45,042 bases of DNA from assembly GCA_026988355.1 (NCBI GenBank), contig JALSLK010000075.1, forward strand, positions 1 to 45,042, in the 5' to 3' direction. The notes below the pieces were generated by a model, which ran no database searches, was not told where the DNA came from, and was given only the letters and a program-made list of their open reading frames with translations. Source of the DNA: Flavobacteriaceae bacterium. Its GTDB lineage: Bacteria; Bacteroidota; Bacteroidia; Flavobacteriales; Flavobacteriaceae. Below are positions 42,745 through 45,042 of this stretch, one piece after another; position 1 is the first letter of the stretch; each line of letters opens with the position of its first letter. The translations under genes and the position numbers were made by a program.

Positions 42745-43198
42745 AATGTTTTTCTATATTTAATGCAATAACATCGCATACCTTATTTAAAATTTTATAG
42801 ACTAAAACAAATCCTTTATCTCCTTCATAATATGGATCTGGGACATCTCTATCTTTTTGAGGATATAATTCATTAAGTATTAATTTTACTTTTTGTTTAT
42901 CTTCATTATTTCTAGCAAGACTTAAGATGGTACTATAATTCGATTTATCCATAACGTATATTATGTCAAAATTATCAAAATCTGTTACGATAAAATTCCT
43001 ACTATGTTGTTGCGAAATATCAATCCCATTTTCTTTTGCAATAGCTATAGCTCTTTCATCTGGAGATTCTCCAAAATGATAATCTGCTGTTCCTGCAGAA
43101 TCTACAATTACTTTTTGTGTATTCACTTTTGACTTTAATATTCCTTCCGCCAAAGTTGAACGACAAATATTTCCCAAACATACCATTAATATTTTCAT
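42737..43198 (-). CDS. Low-molecular-weight protein-tyrosine phosphatase
   Basis: This 153-residue enzyme has the phosphate loop CLGNICRS at the N-terminus (Cys7, Arg13) and the general acid in DPYYEGDKGF (Asp121). All catalytic residues are present. The substrate could be phosphotyrosine proteins or a small phospho compound. The gene overlaps the RsmI-like gene and lies 68 nt downstream of dnaA on the same strand. Confidence 0.93.
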   Translation of the reverse strand: MKILMVCLGNICRSTLAEGILKSKVNTQKVIVDSAGTADYHFGESPDERAIAIAKENGIDISQQHSRNFIVTDFDNFDIIYVMDKSNYSTILSLARNNEDKQKVKLILNELYPQKDRDVPDPYYEGDKGFVLVYKILNKVCDVIALNIEKHYV

Positions 43199-43266
43199 AG
43201 ATACATAATCAATTCTTTATTAAATTTTAAATTTAATTTAGTAAAGAAATTAGTTAAAAATGCTAA

Positions 43267-44694
43267 TTATAGTGTTAGTTTTTTTGTTAAATCGTCTACA
43301 TAAATGCGAAACTGTCTGTCTGTTTCTGAAAGATTATTAACTGTTTTACATGCATGTAAAACAGTTGCATGATCTCTACTTCCAATTTGTGAGCCAATAC
43401 TCGCTAAAGATGCTTTTGTTAAGCGTTTTGCAAAAAACATTGCTAATTGTCGTGCTTGAACAATATGTCTTTTTCTAGTTTTAGATTGTAGTGTTGTAAC
43501 ATCCATTTCAAAATACTTAGATACAACTTTTTGTATGTAGTCTATAGAAACTTCTTTCTTTGTATTTTTTACAAATTTATCTACAATGACTTTTGCTAAA
43601 GCTAGTGTATACTCTTTTTTATTAAAAGATGCTTGTGCAATCATGGATATCAGAACTCCTTCTAGTTCTCTAACATTCGTTTTGATGTTTTTTGCTATGT
43701 ATTCTATTATTTCTTCTGGCATTACAACACCATCTCTAAATAATTTATTTTCTAATATGGAAACTCTTGTTTCAAAACCTGGAGATTGCAATTCTGCCGA
43801 TAATCCCCATTTAAAACGAGATAATAATCGTTGTTCCATTTCTTGCATATCTACAGGTGCTTTATCTGAAGTTAAAATTACCTGTTTCCCATTTTGATGT
43901 AAATGGTTAAATATATGGAAGAAAACATCTTGTGTGCCTTTTTTTCCTGATAAAAATTGTACATCATCTACAATTAACACATCTATCATTTGATAAAAAT
44001 GTATAAAATCGTTTCTTGTATTTCCTTTTACAGAATCTATATATTGCTGTATAAACATTTCTGCCGAAATATACAATACCGTTTTATCTGGATATTTATC
44101 TTTAATATCTACTCCTATAGCATGTGCAAGGTGTGTTTTTCCTAAACCAACTCCTCCATATATTAGTAATGGATTAAAAGACGTCCCTCCTGGTCTACTT
44201 GCAACAGCAATTCCTGCGGATCGTGCTAAACGATTTGAATCTCCTTCAATAAAATTATCAAAATTATAATTTGGATTTAATTGAGATTCTATTTTTACTT
44301 TTTGTATTCCTGGAATAATAAATGGATTTCGCAATTCTCTTTTATCTATTTCTAGAGGAACAATAATACCTTGAGAATTTAGTGGTTTACGATTAGAACT
44401 TGGAAACTTTACAGTATGCGGTTTTTTGCTACTATATGCATTTTCCATTTTTACATCGTAAATCAATTTTGCATCATTACCTAATTCTTTTGTTAGCGCA
44501 ACTCGTAAAATTTTAATGTAATGTTCTTCGAGCCATTCGTAAAAAAACTTACTTGGCACTTGTATGGTTAATGCACTTGCCGAAAGTTTTATTGGAATTA
44601 TAGGTTCAAACCATGTTTTATAGGCTTGCGGTTTAATATTATCTTTAATGAAAGATAAGCATTTTCTCCATACTGAGTCCGCATTTTTAATCAT
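43267..44694 (-). CDS. dnaA: Chromosomal replication initiator protein DnaA
   Basis: This 475-residue protein has domain I (1-80, VWRKCLSFIKDNIKPQAYKTWFEPI), a variable linker, the AAA+ domain with Walker A GGVGLGKT (180-187) and Walker B VDD (242-244), and a C-terminal DNA-binding domain (RKRHIVQARQLAMFFAKRLTKASLASIGSQIG, then DHATVLHA). It opens the replication origin. No cluster of TTATCCACA boxes is visible around it, so the origin is probably not in this window. Confidence 0.98.
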   Translation of the reverse strand: MIKNADSVWRKCLSFIKDNIKPQAYKTWFEPIIPIKLSASALTIQVPSKFFYEWLEEHYIKILRVALTKELGNDAKLIYDVKMENAYSSKKPHTVKFPSSNRKPLNSQGIIVPLEIDKRELRNPFIIPGIQKVKIESQLNPNYNFDNFIEGDSNRLARSAGIAVASRPGGTSFNPLLIYGGVGLGKTHLAHAIGVDIKDKYPDKTVLYISAEMFIQQYIDSVKGNTRNDFIHFYQMIDVLIVDDVQFLSGKKGTQDVFFHIFNHLHQNGKQVILTSDKAPVDMQEMEQRLLSRFKWGLSAELQSPGFETRVSILENKLFRDGVVMPEEIIEYIAKNIKTNVRELEGVLISMIAQASFNKKEYTLALAKVIVDKFVKNTKKEVSIDYIQKVVSKYFEMDVTTLQSKTRKRHIVQARQLAMFFAKRLTKASLASIGSQIGSRDHATVLHACKTVNNLSETDRQFRIYVDDLTKKLTL

Positions 44695-44835
44695 TATAAA
44701 ACGTAATTATTAGGTTTGGGGTTATTCTTTTTTTTATAAAAAATTTCTTTTTTTCGACATTACAAAAGTGTAAATAAATTCTCTTATAAAAAAATGTTTT
44801 TGCTATTGTTTTATAATTATTTTTTTTGTATAAAT

Positions 44836-44856
44836 AAAAAAAAAGGACGTTCTTTT
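44836..44856 (-). terminator. Weak terminator after the prohibitin-family gene
   Basis: On the minus strand AAAAG and CTTTT form a short stem around a 6-nt loop (AACGTC), followed by a total run of nine T (44836-44844). It lies 28 nt after the stop of the partial gene at 44884 and before dnaA. Confidence 0.4.
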
Positions 44857-44883
44857 CTCATACTCAAAAATTTAAGTAAAATA

Positions 44884-45042
44884 TTAATTATTCCCTAAAA
44901 TAAGTGGCATTCCATCTTTTCCTCCTACAATTACAATTTTAGTATTGCTAGATTCTGACAATTTTAATGTTGCCTCTATACCTTTATCTTTTAAAATTTT
45001 ATCTGTTAAAGATGCGCTTAATATTCTATTTGCATCTGCTTT
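44884..45042 (-). CDS. Prohibitin/SPFH family protein, C-terminal end only
   Basis: The last 52 codons of a gene that enters from beyond the window edge. The reading frame includes KADANRILSASLTDKILKDK, GIEATLKL and TKIVIVGGKDGMPLILGNN before the stop at 44884-44886. The ILxxSLT...GIEATLKL...IVGGKDGMPLIL pattern is the usual C-terminus of flavobacterial prohibitin-like SPFH proteins, which form membrane-associated ring assemblies. The start and the SPFH domain are not in the window. Confidence 0.75.
   Translation of the reverse strand, partial: KADANRILSASLTDKILKDKGIEATLKLSESSNTKIVIVGGKDGMPLILGNN

Noticed and set aside
44695-44883. AT-rich region upstream of dnaA as a possible replication origin
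   Set aside because: No TTATCCACA-type boxes are visible in it; the AT-richness is not exceptional for this genome.

Overview
The window reads as chromosomal DNA from a flavobacterium (Bacteroidota, probably Flavobacteriaceae). The DNA is very AT-rich. Promoters match the Bacteroidota form TTTG-N19-TAnnTTTG, and Shine-Dalgarno sequences are mostly absent. The gene set includes BshA (bacillithiol), a TonB receptor paired with a DUF4249 lipoprotein, DUF4252 proteins, a DUF6122 protein, a short Crp-type regulator and a metzincin-like lipoprotein. I see no tRNA, rRNA, CRISPR array, prophage or intact insertion sequence.

Layout. 1-5.9 kb: a minus-strand module with an ECF sigma factor, a membrane-anchored putative anti-sigma protein, two DUF4252 proteins, and a TonB receptor with its DUF4249 partner. 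5.9-11.4 kb: a BaiN/HI0933 flavoprotein, DUF6122, EttA, a small ORF, a methyltransferase and an M56-like periplasmic protein. 11.5-19.9 kb: acyl-CoA carboxylase beta subunit, a degenerate von Willebrand A protein, lipid kinase, YebC, BshA, a Nudix CoA pyrophosphatase, an acyltransferase and CvfB. 19.9-25.4 kb: histidine catabolism, with a LysR regulator divergent from hutH-hutU-hutG. 25.5-33.6 kb: metzincin lipoprotein, PurL, an ABC1 kinase and small membrane proteins. 33.8-38.7 kb: OxyR, two small conserved proteins, ManA, and the add-nagK-like-mgsA run. 38.8-41 kb: a Crp regulator, SDR and peroxiredoxin-like cassette. 41.4-45 kb: a lytic-transglycosylase-like protein, an RsmI-like methylase, a low-molecular-weight phosphatase, DnaA, and the cut-off 3' end of a prohibitin-family gene.

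Two patterns stand out. First, the sigma-factor operon and the TonB receptor operon are preceded by the same element, TGTAAC-N17-GTCTTA, with identical spacing. This suggests that the sigma factor controls both itself and the neighbouring outer-membrane system. Second, a family of intergenic repeats with terminal inverted repeats (ATACCAA...TTGGTAT, about 160 bp with a 74-bp deletion form) occurs at least six times in the window. It lies mostly between convergent genes, and one copy forms the last codons and stop of the peroxiredoxin-like gene.

Clear operator-like dyads also sit in the lysR/hutH, oxyR and manA/add promoter regions. All functions are inferred from sequence recognition alone; no database search was possible.
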